From Whitmania pigra (Eukaryota; Annelida; Clitellata; Hirudinida; Haemopidae), in NCBI GenBank assembly GCA_021613335.1, contig JAJTWR010000410.1, forward strand, positions 62,001 through 126,000: a DNA stretch of 64,000 bases, read 5' to 3'. Positions 38,501 to 59,103 of the stretch are shown in pieces. The translations under genes and the position numbers were made by a program. The notes under the pieces were generated by a model, which did no database searches, was not told the origin of the DNA, and saw only the letters and a program-made list of their open reading frames with translations. The first letter of the stretch is position 1. Every line of letters starts with the position of its first letter.

Positions 38501-39666
38501 AAAGTTTAGAGAGTTTTTAAATATCTCTATGTACACACACAGGGTAGGCCGAAAGAAGGGTTACATTTAAGACTTAGATATTTTATATGTTTGGGAAGGT
38601 GAAACAGTTAATGAACATTAACCCTACTTTTGGCCACCCTGCTTATTCTTTAACTTGTTCTCTATAACATTAAATATATTCTGAAATGTCAAATAAATTT
38701 GTTAAATTGAGTTTGGTTTGAATTATACAATTGTTGAAATGTCAAATGAATTGATAAAATTTAATTTTTCACTTATACAATTGCTTCTGCCAAAAGATTG
38801 AGGCCTGGGATGCTGCAAGCACTTCTTGTGATGAAGTCCTGAAGTACCAGCCAGATAATGTAAAGGCTCTTTACAGGAAAGGAAAGGTCAGTTTTTCCAT
38901 TAATAAAATTATTGTTATCAATAATATTTATTATTATTACAATGTAATGGTGGTGCTTTTATTAGTTAAGTCATATTAATGTCTGTAATGCCTTCACCAA
39001 TGTCATGTTTGAAATCATCTAATAAACTCAACATCCAAAGGTTAAGCATTTGAAAGTTCACAGTTCAAATTCCTTGCCTCCAATATGAAATATGATTGTC
39101 CCTGTTTTAAAGAAACCTGACAAAACATGTTTCCTTTATTTTCAAACCCATTGGTTTAAGTACTCCATACATTGATTTAAATTCTGATTAACTACCTTGT
39201 AGTGCATGGCCAGCATGGGGAATACAAAGGCTGCCCTCACACACTACAGGGAAGTGGCAAGACTCACGCCCGATTCGAAGGTACGACTCGATTTCGTTTG
39301 GTTCTCTCGATTTTGGAGATGAAAACTTAAAATAATATGGAATGATTTTGTAGGCAATCTTGCGAGAAATAATGGCATTGGAAAAGAAGAGCAAGAAGGA
39401 AGATGAGTCAGAAAAGGCTCTTTATCAGAAGATGCTTGGTTTTAATGATAAGAAGTTGCTGGAGAAGGAAAATAAGGTTTTCATCTGATGCGATGATTAA
39501 CTGGATGTTTAAACATGAAGAAAATATCAGAGATTGTTACCTCTTAATGTTAATTAACATTTGACTTTCTTTTCAGAACTCTGATTGGTGGAAATACCTG
39601 GCCGGTGCTCTGGTTGCAGCTGTCGTTTCAATCAGTTTCGTCACCTTCCGCTATTCCGGAGAGTGA
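35526..39666 (+). CDS. FKBP8: FKBP8-like tail-anchored immunophilin
   Basis: FK506-binding-protein family co-chaperone, expected on the outer mitochondrial and ER membranes, where the vertebrate protein works with HSP90 and BCL2. Ten exons: 35526-35754, 35843-35976, 36047-36194, 36468-36555, 37787-37897, 38145-38340, 38797-38886, 39203-39280, 39354-39476 and 39577-39666 (1287 nt, 428 aa; vertebrate proteins are about 410). An acidic N-terminus of about 100 residues is followed by an FKBP domain (about 106-228: EWVYILG, KGQVVEVRCCGRLEDGKKV, ALDLCIPLMNLGE, YEVELLSF). Three TPR repeats follow (about 237-358: NEYYKRGDFSKSLTEYMRAL, NVKALYRKGKCMASMGNTKA). A C-terminal membrane anchor (YLAGALVAAVVSISFVTF) ends in a short RYSGE tail. 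Exons 3-5 build a divergent FKBP pocket, as in FKBP8, so strong peptidyl-prolyl isomerase activity is not assured. Intron 4 (1.2 kb) holds possible retroelement debris, and intron 6 a MITE. Confidence 0.93.
36890..37060 (-). pseudogene. possible LINE C-terminal fragment in FKBP8 intron 4
   Basis: Minus-strand translation, with a stop, contains FIFSQRVTNLISRCKEI and KILKERVHRSL. This resembles the F-F-S-x-R-V-x-N-x-W block at the very end of CR1/Jockey-type reverse transcriptase ORFs (compare [14 protein letters not shown] in the element at 53.5-54.4 kb). The match is short and weak. Confidence 0.3.
38540..38641. mobile_element. 102-bp MITE in FKBP8 intron 6
   Basis: The ends are imperfect inverted repeats of about 24 bp. 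The left reads CAGGGTAGGCCGAAAGAAGG and the right reads inward CAGGGTGGCCAAAAGTAGGG. The interior is non-coding. CAGGG termini occur in Tc1/mariner- and hAT-type families, but no clear target duplication was seen, so the superfamily is open. Confidence 0.55.
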
Positions 39667-40924
39667 TCGGATGGCATTTTGTCCATTTAATTTAATCAAT
39701 AACAACATGCTTTCAGTTTCAGTTTCTTTTGTAACTTGAGTTTTTTAATTTCAAAATGACTGAGAGATCAGTGTGGATCGCAGTTTTGTGAATCCATAAT
39801 GACTAATTGGCATGCGCTATCTAGATGTGATTTATCTGCTTTCCAAATTTATTTTGAGTAATTGAAAGCAAACTTGTTCTTGCAAAAGAACGCAGCTTTT
39901 TGTTGATGTCAGTGAAACAAGTTATTGTCGAGTTGTTTGTGATGAGGGATAATTGACCGGTTCGGCGATTATTAGAGTCTGACTTAAAAAGGCTTAAGTG
40001 TTTCCTGGCACTTCATCTTGGGGCTCTAACCTCGTAGTAGTTTACCAGCCCTCAAACGTTTCGACCATACGAATCTTCTGACGTTTCCGAGTAATGGGCC
40101 GCGTTCAAATGTCCAGGGACGTAATTTGAGGTGGGGAGAAAATGGCAACGGCTCCTGACTTTAGACCAGACCCAAAAAAGGTCATCTCACGTTTTGCGAA
40201 GATTAGCCCCTTCCCCCGGGATGTCGGCTAGAATCAAAATAAGGTCATCTCCTCAAGCTGTGCATGGGTTTGAACCCTATTGGAAAATGTTAAAATGACG
40301 TCCCTGCAAATGTTCCTATTGGTTTTTACCTTATTATGCCGATCGCTACTGTCTCGACTCCAGTAACTCCGAAAGCTCTCATATGCTTCAAAAGAGAGGT
40401 TATTACACAGATTCAGGTCTTCTTACCCACCATAAACAATTGTTATGATGTTATGTTTAAGAAATATTTTAAAAAATATAATACAAAATTATTAAATTCT
40501 CAGTGTCTTAGGCGACTTCATGAAAAAACTCCAAGGTGGTAGCGAACCTCAGGTTGAGAACCGCTGCATTGTAAGGTTCCAACCAATATTAGTTCTAATG
40601 ATCACTTTCACAAACATGACAAATCAAAGTCATTATTTTTTTAAATTTGTTCTCAAAATGTATCAAAAAATAGATATAAAATTTTGCTTTTAATATTTAC
40701 TTTGTTTACCAATGTTTATTCTCTGGCGTTTGCAGTCGGTTGTGAAACTTGCGTGTTTCCCAATAGCGAGTTTTAAGGTATATTTCTGGCTAGCAATTGT
40801 TTGAAATGTTAAAGAGCTTGTTATTTTGTGATGCAATGATGTAGTCATGTCAATTTTGTGTCTGCCAATTTTCATATGATTTGGTTGAACGTATTTTCTT
40901 TTTCTTACTCAAGAAACCATCACA
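39667..40924. other. intergenic region between FKBP8 and NEMF
   Basis: Holds the FKBP8 3' side, the 193-bp MITE at 40114-40306, and the NEMF upstream region. No gene is recognised. Confidence 0.4.
40106..40314. mobile_element. 193-bp hAT-type MITE with 8-bp target duplication
   Basis: The element spans 40114-40306. The left end CAGGGACGTAATTT and right end AAATGACGTCCCTG are inverted repeats matching at 13 of 14 positions. CAAATGTC (40106-40113) and CAAATGTT (40307-40314) are an 8-bp target duplication with one mismatch. It has no coding capacity. The interior is GC-richer than the surroundings. A related end lies at 3383. Confidence 0.75.
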
Positions 40925-50774
<9,850 letters not shown>

Positions 50775-50799
50775 TCGCCATTTGTTCGTTTTTTCAGTG

Positions 50800-50805
50800 A
50801 ATAAA
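50800..50805 (+). terminator. poly(A) signal of NEMF
   Basis: AATAAA 26 nt after the NEMF stop codon, followed by T-rich sequence, which would give a very short 3' untranslated region. Confidence 0.6.
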
Positions 50806-51467
50806 ATTTTCATTTTCAAGTCACAGTATTAATAAAATAGGGAGAACTACTGAGGTGTTCTTTAAAAAGTTCGAGAAATAAAAATTGGCTACGCTAATGA
50901 GATTTTGATTTTCTTTGACTTTTGAACGATGAGGTCGAATGGTTGGGTGCCCGCATCGACCTCCATTAGGGTGCTGTGGTCGGCACAATGTCTACGCAGA
51001 AGTGTTTCAACGGAATGTGAAATGTCCACCACTGTTAAATTAAGTTTTCCTGGTAACTGTTAAGGGGCGATGAAGGGTCACAAGTCATCGGAGAAAATTG
51101 CTTCTCGATTGTGAAAGATTTTGTCTTGTTGAATATTACCAATTTTTATCGACATAATTGAGAAATTTTAAATTGAGATTTATTGAGTTTGTATTTATTA
51201 TTTTGAATTAATTTGTTTTAATTTGATCAAATGCCAAATTTAAGTAAAGATAAATTAAGTAGCTTGAAATGTTGCAAAATGTCACGTAAGGGCACGTTTT
51301 CTACTCCGTTACTAATTTTTGAAAACATCAGAAGATGAATTTAAAGACGAATCGATAACATAAGAGGATCACGGCTGCAGTCAGATGCACCGATGCAACA
51401 TTTTCGTTTCCAAGGTGATCCAGCTGAGCTGAAGATGCTGATGGAAAGGAAATGCTGATCGTCCATC
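50806..51467. other. intergenic region between NEMF and the EAG channel
   Basis: Contains the channel promoter and 5' leader by position. No TATA box or other element was recognised. Confidence 0.4.
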
Positions 51468-54400
51468 ATGAGAAGCACCAGAGGACTTGTGGCTCCCCAG
51501 AATACTTTCCTTGAAAGTATTGCCAGGAACTTCGCTGGGCAAAGTAAAAGCATGAAGTTACTTGAAACCGAAAATGTTGACCATTTTTATTCTTTTTTTT
51601 CTCAACAGGCGACTACTTCTTGCTAGCCAATGTTCGTATCGTAGATTATCCGATTGTGTACTGCAGCGAGGGATTCACTAGACTGACGGGTTATGTTCAG
51701 TCAGAAGTTCTTCAGAAAAGTGCCACCTGCAAGTTCATGTACGGAGTTTTGACTTCAGAAGAATCAAAAGTGGCTATACAGGAAGCCATAAGCTCAAACA
51801 ATAAGCAAAGATTTGGCATGATCATGTACCGAAAGAACAGTTAGTTTTTTTTAATAGAACGATATTTTGTTTATCACTTCATACGAAGTGCTATTATATG
51901 TTTGGTGAAGAACTAATATCCATAATAATCAATCTTTAATTAACCAAACATACTTTGGATCAAGACTTAGGAGGACCATTGTGTCTGATGGTTCAAACCT
52001 CTCCTGTTCGTAATTCAGAAGGTGCTGTTGTTCTCATCCTCATGTTCTTCTACGACTTCAGCAACATCCCCTCTGCTCTCAATGGCGAGAAATGTTGGAT
52101 TTTTTTAAAGAATTACAACCGATGTTTTAAGCTTAATTTCAGAAATGATAATTTGTCTTAGCATTGGATTCCTTTGTGGTGGAAAGCGAATTGAAAAGTG
52201 GAAACTGTCAGTCATTTCTGTCCACACTGAGAAGCTTTTTGGGTTTCAGGAGCAACAACAAAGTGGTTCCTGTGAGTTTAATGCCTTAATTTTAGAATTA
52301 ATAAGTTATTGACCTTAAACATTCGTATCTGTTAAAAATGGGTTTATAAAAATGATTTATTTTCGAAACGGATATGGAAGCCTTGAATTAAAATAAAAAA
52401 AATTTTTTATTAATCAAAGAATAAATTTAAAAAATGTTAAATAAAGTTTTAGAATTAAGCTAACTGATAGTGAATCAATTAAATTAAGCCTGATTCTTTC
52501 AGATATCCACCTTCATGGAAGAATCGACACCCCAATATCGACCAGAGCCGCCAACGACTCTGCCCCAGATCCTCCTTCACTACTCCTTATTCAGGAACAT
52601 CTGGGAGTGGATCATACTCGTTCTGACCTTGAGCAGCGCCATAACGGTGCCCTATGTCGTATGCTTTCCAGTTGGTGCTCCGGCTGATGACGTCGTCATG
52701 ATGGTGTCGGATGCCATCGTGGATGTTGTCTTCTTCATCGACCTGATTCTCAACTTCCACACCACTTTTGTTGACGACTCAGGGCAGGTTGTGTCGAGGC
52801 CTGAACTCATTAGGGGCCGATATCTGAAGACCTGGTTCTTTGCCGATCTCATCAGTTCCCTGCCATACGATGTGCTCTATTCAATTCCTACTTTTAATGG
52901 GGTTTCTGTTGATATCATATTTTAAATAAAATGAGCTTATGATGTTTACATTAGTATAAATAGTTTTCAATTATAAAGTATCTTCTTATTCTTACACACT
53001 GTCTTATTAATTACTAAATTGAGTTGATTGACTATTTTAATATGCAATATTTAGATTAACACCCTGAGTGAAGGCCTAGGGGTAAGACCAAATTGTCCTC
53101 TCTTCAAGATCCAGCAACTAGTAACAAAATATTTCCATGACAAACAACGTTGTCCGTTATTCTTAAATGCTCGCTTTTAGGATCAGGACTTTTACCGTAT
53201 TTCTATCTTGTTCTAACTTATGTTGATTGTAACTGGAAGGATTTTCATTGCAGAAATCCATTTCCTTTGCAGCTTCTGTTTCTTTTACCCTTCAAAAGAC
53301 TCTTTACTCTTTACATTCCAGACTCTATTGCTATCCCTTAGTCGTGATTGAATTAGAGTTGAGAAGAGATCACATAACGTTACATCATCTTCTACGTTAT
53401 GACCTCTGTGAATAATTTTTGAAGATACCTCTTCTATTTCTGTTCTATTTTCGTTTATGTTATCAGAGGGTTGGTGTAGGAGTTGTCAGACTCGTTGCCT
53501 GTGACTAGCGGATTCCCTCAAGACAGCTCGGACCATTGTTGTTTCTCCTATATATCAGCGACATCTACACAGTTTGTGAAAATTTGTTCCTGTTTGCGGA
53601 TGATACGAAAATATTTAGAGTTATTAGCGAAGAGGAGGACTGCAACAAATTACAGGTAGACGTGGATAATGTAATTGGTTGGTTCAACAGATGGCAAACG
53701 AAAGTGAATATGAATAAATGTTGTGCACTGCATGTGGGAGTCAACACTACTTAAATAAGTACCAGTTATCAGACCTAGATGGAGGAAAATACGAAATTCC
53801 AGTTTACAACTTTTTGTGGACCTTGGAATTATTGTATACTCAGATTTAAAAGTCAAAGAACACATCCTCTCACGTTTCAAGAAAGCAAACATGATGCTTG
53901 GTATAATAGTAAGAAATTTTAGACATTTGTCGGATTTTGCTTTTGTGGGCTTGTGTAAGTCTTTGGTGAGATCTCAGTTGGGGTATGGAGTGCAGATATG
54001 GAGCCCTTATAGACAGGGATTGATTGATGTGATAGAAGGAGTACAAAGAAGAGCTACAAAATTAAGACAATCCTGCAGGAACCTTCCTTACCAATCGAGA
54101 TTAGAGAAACTGAAATTGCCAAGTTTATGTTACAGAAGAAAAAGAGCTGATTTGATTTTGTTATTTAAGTTGTTGACAAGTGGAATGAGAGATTTAGTTT
54201 GTCCTTCCTTTTCAGTCTGTACATATTCCAAGACCAGAGGACATGAAAAAAAACTGACAAAAGATTGGCCCACAAAGCAGAAAGTTTTTCTTTGGTAACA
54301 GAGTATTTCAGAAATGGAACAGTTTGCCTCAGGATGTTGCGACGTCACAGGATGGTGAAAATTTCCAGAGAAACTTGGACAGATTTTTTGCCAACAGAAT

Positions 54401-57400
54401 TTACAGTTTAGACTAAGAAGTTAATGTTTGAGTTTATTTTTGGTTGTTTTTATTTTGTTTTGATTTTGTTTGGTAAGGAGACGTTGGCATCTTATAATTG
54501 CACCTTGCTTATAATTTGTGCCCTCAGTTTCGGCGAAGAGTATTTGGCCCGTGTTGATTTTTCAACGTTTGTATACAGGGTTATTAATAGTAATAATAAT
54601 CATCATCATCATAACTCGTATTTTTCAACAGATCTTTATGACAAACTTGCATGTAGAGACCTAACATAACACAATATAAAGACAATAAGCAATGTATAAA
54701 TTTAACATTTTAATATTACTTAAATCTTCATCTTAAAACATCAAAATATTTAAAACTTTTACAAGTGCAGGGTTCATCTCACGACGTGAAACTCCTGCGT
54801 TTGTTCAGGCTGGTGAGGATTGCAAGAACGGTGGGCAGGTTTGCCGAATATGGACATGCCCTATTACTCCTCCTCGTGGTTGCCTTTCTCCTCGTTTCTC
54901 ACTGGTTTGCCTGCATCTGGTTTCTTGTTGGATACCATGAAACATGCACCCTCATAGATAAAAACAGTTGGCTATATAGACTTTCTCAAGACATTGGCCA
55001 AAACTTTACAGTCACCTTCAGACAATCCTCCGTTGAAATGTCCATAAATCTTCTTGATTGGAAATCGTTTCGTGAGAACATGTCCTACAACATTCAGGAA
55101 TTCGATGTAACCGATGGACCCGGAAATTTCATGTCATACGTGACAGCTCTTTACTTTGTATTGACGTCTCTCAATAGTGTTGGCTTTGGAAACGTGTGTG
55201 CCACGACCACTCTTGAGAAGTTCGTGTGCTGCCTCATAATGATCTTTGGAGGTAGTCTAATAACTTAATCACATTCTAATATTGTAATTTTATTTTATTA
55301 ATTCGGAATAAACGTTCAATTACAACAATACTTCTTCAATCTACCACACTATTTGTGAATAATTTTCAGCAATCCTGTATGCTTCGATATTTGGAAACGT
55401 GACGACATTATTCCAGCAGTTGTACATGTCCACTGGAATGTACCACGAAATGTTGAATAACATCAAGGAGTTCATGAAGATCAACAACATTCCACTTTCA
55501 CTAAAGGAAAGAGTTTTGGATTATGTCGTCTCAACGTGGACTGTCAACAAAGGGGTCGATCAAACAAAGGTCAAATATTAAGCAGCACTATCTTTACTTT
55601 TTGCATTGTTTCTGTAATATTTATTACTTCCTTTTATTTAATTATTATTATTTATTTTTATAACAACGATTTAATTACTATGTTAATGGAATAAATGGAT
55701 CTCTTGTGTAGAGGAAAGTTGACACGAAAAGACTTTCATCCCTGGAGATCCGAACAAAATTGCATGGAATCTAGATTTCCCACAAGATTAACTCTGAAAT
55801 AACTGAATATTTATGGATTTTGTCATTTACTTTTTTAATACAATATAATAGTAACATTTAATTGGGTTAAATTCGTTACACTAAAAATTATTCTAACTTC
55901 TCAGTATTTTTTTTTTACCGGAATCTTTCCTACCCACACATTCACATGCACACACGTCTTTTGATGCGTGTGAAATAAATGGTGAAACAAATCTTTGGAG
56001 CATGGCCATAAATTTCTCAGGAAAGATTACTCCATTCATTGATGTCCTTCTTACTTTGTTTACATGCACCTTGCAATCCATAAACATTTGACTTAATTTA
56101 TCTTTTTTTCTGAAAAAATTATTTACCAGAAACATCAAGTGAACTGAATGAACTTGCTTCGATCAATTGTCCGAACTTACGATTTTGATATCGTGACTCA
56201 ACATAACTATTTTAATTCATTTTTGAAAAATCAGCATAAATTTAATTAGACCACCTAATCAATTAACTTTTTATTTTTAATGACCTCATCACAGGTGTTA
56301 AGCTATTGTCCAAACGACATGAGGGCAGACATTTGCATTCACCTGAATAGAAAGGTCTTCGAAGAAAACCCTGCCTTCCGATTGGCCAGCGAAGGATGTT
56401 TGAGGGCTTTGGCTGTGCACTTTACAATGATGCATAGCGCTCCAGGCGACGTCATTTGTCATCAGGGAGAGAGTTTGAGTGCAGTGGGTTTTGTGGCTGG
56501 TGGAACGCTGGAAGTTGTACAAGACGACGAAATCATCGCCATCCTAGGTTAAAGGATGTTTTATTTAGTTATTAGTATTTTTTATTTTTTTTTTTGGATC
56601 AATTACTATTTTTTAGCACCAGCATTATGTGATACGTTCGTCTATCAATAAAAAATCACGTCGTTAAAATGCCAGGTAAATGTGCATTACAACCCTAGGT
56701 TCCAGGTATTATCCATCATTATCATCACCTTGGTTAAATCTTGCAATTCATCCTTGTTTAACACATCGTCAATTATGCTTAATTCGATCTGCTGCAGACC
56801 AGCATCAATTTGCATGCGAACGTTGAGAAGTAGAAAGAGGAATTGAAAAGTCACTTTAATTAACCTGAAACAATTCTGGATTAATTAAAAGGATTTGAAA
56901 TAAAAAAAAATTTCAAAGCTAAATTTATTTTTTTTTAAACGACTATTTTCAATTTTCCTTAATAAAATCGAGGCCCAGGGGACGTGTATGGTGATCCCCT
57001 GTGCAGAGAAGCCACTGCCCAATGTTCTGCCTCAGTCAGGTGCTTGACCTACTGTGACTTACACGTCATCTCCAAAGAACACCTGGCACAGATACTCAAC
57101 TTCCACCAGGCTTTTGCCCAGTCTTTCTCGAGGAATCTCATTTTTACGTGCAACCTCAGGAATAGGGTTAGATTTAGGTTTCTACATTCGCACATTCTAT
57201 CATGACTTTACGAATTTTATCAGTTATTAGTTTAATTCGTAATCTCAGTTATTAACTTGCAGTTCATATTTCGTAAAATCGAAGACGTGAAAAGGGAAAA
57301 GGAATTGAAAGAAAGAGAAAAGGATGAGGATAGCAGAACTCAACCTCTCATGAAGTTGTTGGCTTCGCGCTTGAAGAGACAAAACAGCGCCAATCAGAAA

Positions 57401-58111
57401 CTGGATTTGAACAACCGCGTGGAAGGCAATTTCTCGGTGCAGAATAATTTCTTCTTCCAACACAATTTGAACTCCAAGGGACGCAACTCCATCTGTTACG
57501 ATCCGAAAGAATTCAACTCGATTAAAGAAGCACAAACGGAACAACTTTCCAGTGAAGCTTCGAAGGAGAAAAACGAAATCAGCCAGGAGACCTTGAATGC
57601 TCGAGGAGCGCCAAAACTAAAGTGGCTCGGACGCGGATCGGTTTCCATGGCAACGAATTGCGATGAAAAAATGACGAACCTGGAGAAGGAGAGCATTTTG
57701 TTGGACACTTCCGCTGTCATGGACACCATGAAGAAGACGAGAGAACTGGAAATAAAGAACCTGCTCCACAAAGAGGGAAATAAAAATGGAGAAGTCACGT
57801 GCTTTGAGGCGTCTCTTCAACCACCTCTCGGTCTGGCCGACCAGAGGAACTTAGTTCAAGTCCTGACGAAGCTGAAGGGAGACATGAAGGACGAAAGAGA
57901 AAGGATCACCAGAAGAATGTTGGAGGTGGAGTCAAATATTGGTCACGTGATAGCTGTCCTACTTCTGAATATGAATGAGCAACGAGAGGACAGGGATTCA
58001 AGCAGCAACTCCAGTTGCAGAAATGAAAGCTCAGAAATGGGTAATATGAACACCAATCCGGAGAATAACCAGATACTGGCTGCAATGAACCAAGATTTGG
58101 ACTTGCTGTGA
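51468..58111 (+). CDS. EAG-type voltage-gated potassium channel (KCNH1/5 class)
   Basis: Plasma-membrane K+ channel subunit. Ten exons: 51468-51543, 51609-51839, 51971-52093, 52162-52271, 52503-52901, 54771-55251, 55370-55569, 56295-56547, 56973-57166 and 57263-58111 (2916 nt, 971 aa). The start gives a PAS-cap ([19 protein letters not shown]). The PAS domain runs to about 143, then a basic amphipathic [12 protein letters not shown] segment where EAG channels bind calmodulin. S1-S3 follow, S4 is [13 protein letters not shown] (320-332), and the filter is SVGFGN with GFGN at 451-454. S6 continues into YASIFGNV. The C-linker and cyclic-nucleotide-binding homology domain include [32 protein letters not shown] and a C-terminal coiled coil near residue 900 place it in EAG rather than ERG or ELK. 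The S5-pore loop is long, with NFT and NMS glycosylation sites. Intron 5 carries a LINE. Confidence 0.95.
53461..54617 (+). mobile_element. 5'-truncated CR1/Jockey-like LINE in EAG intron 5
   Basis: Reverse-transcriptase relic in the same direction as the gene. VTSG.PQ (53503-53523) is followed by [20 protein letters not shown] with the FADD catalytic motif. [22 protein letters not shown] and [16 protein letters not shown] come next, then [27 protein letters not shown] and, after a frame shift near 54295, [14 protein letters not shown] to a stop near 54416. There is at least one stop and two frame shifts. The 3' end runs to AATAATAATCATCATCAT near 54600, a triplet tail. The endonuclease part is missing. 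An internal copy this long lengthens the intron to 1.87 kb but does not touch the exons. Confidence 0.8.
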
Positions 58112-58195
58112 ACTTTTAACCCGATACTTAACTACTATTAATTTCATTTAGGCTAAATGTTCCGAGGTACATCTGATCGATCAGATTTTATATTT

Positions 58196-58201
58196 TTTAT
58201 T
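58196..58201 (-). terminator. candidate poly(A) signal of the BK-beta-like gene
   Basis: AATAAA on the minus strand, 186 nt past the stop codon of the minus-strand gene and only 85 nt past the EAG stop on the other strand. The two 3' ends would nearly meet or overlap. Confidence 0.45.
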
Positions 58202-58386
58202 CTTTAATTTCAAAACATTGAAATTGCAACAAACTCAATGCTGCTTTCAAATTGAAAAATTACAAAATGTAACGACGATGCATTGAATATAAAAACCACG
58301 TTTACAACACACAGAAGCAAATATTACGCTCAGAATGGTGCATTTCTTAGCCGGAAATTCTCTTGAAGTTGAGGTCGAGATTTAAC

Positions 58387-59103
58387 TCACAAGAGGACGT
58401 TTGTTGTCGTGTATTTATCGACGCTGGCGCTACGTTGACCTATCTGTTTGAGCGATTTGTTAGTTTGGCTTCCAAGCAACCTAACCACGTGACCGGAATG
58501 TCTCACGTGATCAGGACTTGACAAGAGTGGATGAAAAACTTCCCGTCTTTCGTTAGAAGCAGAAGAGGCTTCGTATTGAGCTTCTTTGAGGAGCGAAGGC
58601 AACGATTTGTAGACCAGCATCGGTTCGGAATGAGCCGAGGTCCTGCGATGGTGTCTGTGGTGGGATGATAGTGGATCGTGCAAGATTCGATGACCCGAAG
58701 AAGAAGAATTATCCAGTAAGCGCTGCTTGGCCTGATGACGCTGCGGACTGGAATGACGTTCTCCCGGACTGCCGGAGTTCAATGCAGATTGGAAAGCAGC
58801 GTTTGTCTGACTGGAAGGGGAGGCTGGTTTCTGTCCGCACAGAGTTAAGTGACGGCGTTGCATCTCGAGTCGAAGAAATATGACACCGCAAGCCACCACG
58901 ACCAAAGACGGCCAAAGCATGGCGTGCACAACATCAGAAGCGCTGTATGTTTTACGTGCGATGACGCTGCTATGATCTCTGGTGTTGTAGTAGCATGGGA
59001 ATTGGTCTCTGCCGTTGTTGGTTCGGGTAATCCAGTCCTTAACGAAAGCCTCGACCGCCAAACGGTTTTCTTCCCGCGTCTTCAAACAAACACCGAAAGA
59101 ACA
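58387..59103 (-). CDS. BK-channel beta-subunit-like protein, last exon (partial)
   Basis: Minus-strand exon of 239 codons with an acceptor (TTTCTCGCATTGCAG) at 59104, so the ATG at 59109 is part of the splice site and not the start. The first part is an extracellular cysteine loop (CSFGVC, then VKDW, DQFPCYYNTRDHSSVI). It is followed by the second membrane segment VVHAMLWPSLVVVACGVIFL. The FPCYYN block and the H-x-x-x-WPS start of this helix resemble KCNMB auxiliary subunits of calcium-activated BK channels. TipE-like sodium-channel subunits share the fold and remain an alternative. The cytoplasmic tail of about 155 residues is long for the family and rich in Ser, His and Arg. Upstream exons with the first membrane helix were not found and may lie beyond the window or be too short to see. 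Confidence 0.7.
   Translation of the reverse strand, partial: CSFGVCLKTREENRLAVEAFVKDWITRTNNGRDQFPCYYNTRDHSSVIARKTYSASDVVHAMLWPSLVVVACGVIFLRLEMQRRHLTLCGQKPASPSSQTNAAFQSALNSGSPGERHSSPQRHQAKQRLLDNSSSSGHRILHDPLSSHHRHHRRTSAHSEPMLVYKSLPSLLKEAQYEASSASNERREVFHPLLSSPDHVRHSGHVVRLLGSQTNKSLKQIGQRSASVDKYTTTNVLL

Noticed and set aside
40255..40290. GGTTCAAACC-like B box on the minus strand suggesting a tRNA or tRNA-derived SINE
   Set aside because: No A box, cloverleaf or acceptor stem could be formed, and the sequence lies inside the 193-bp MITE.
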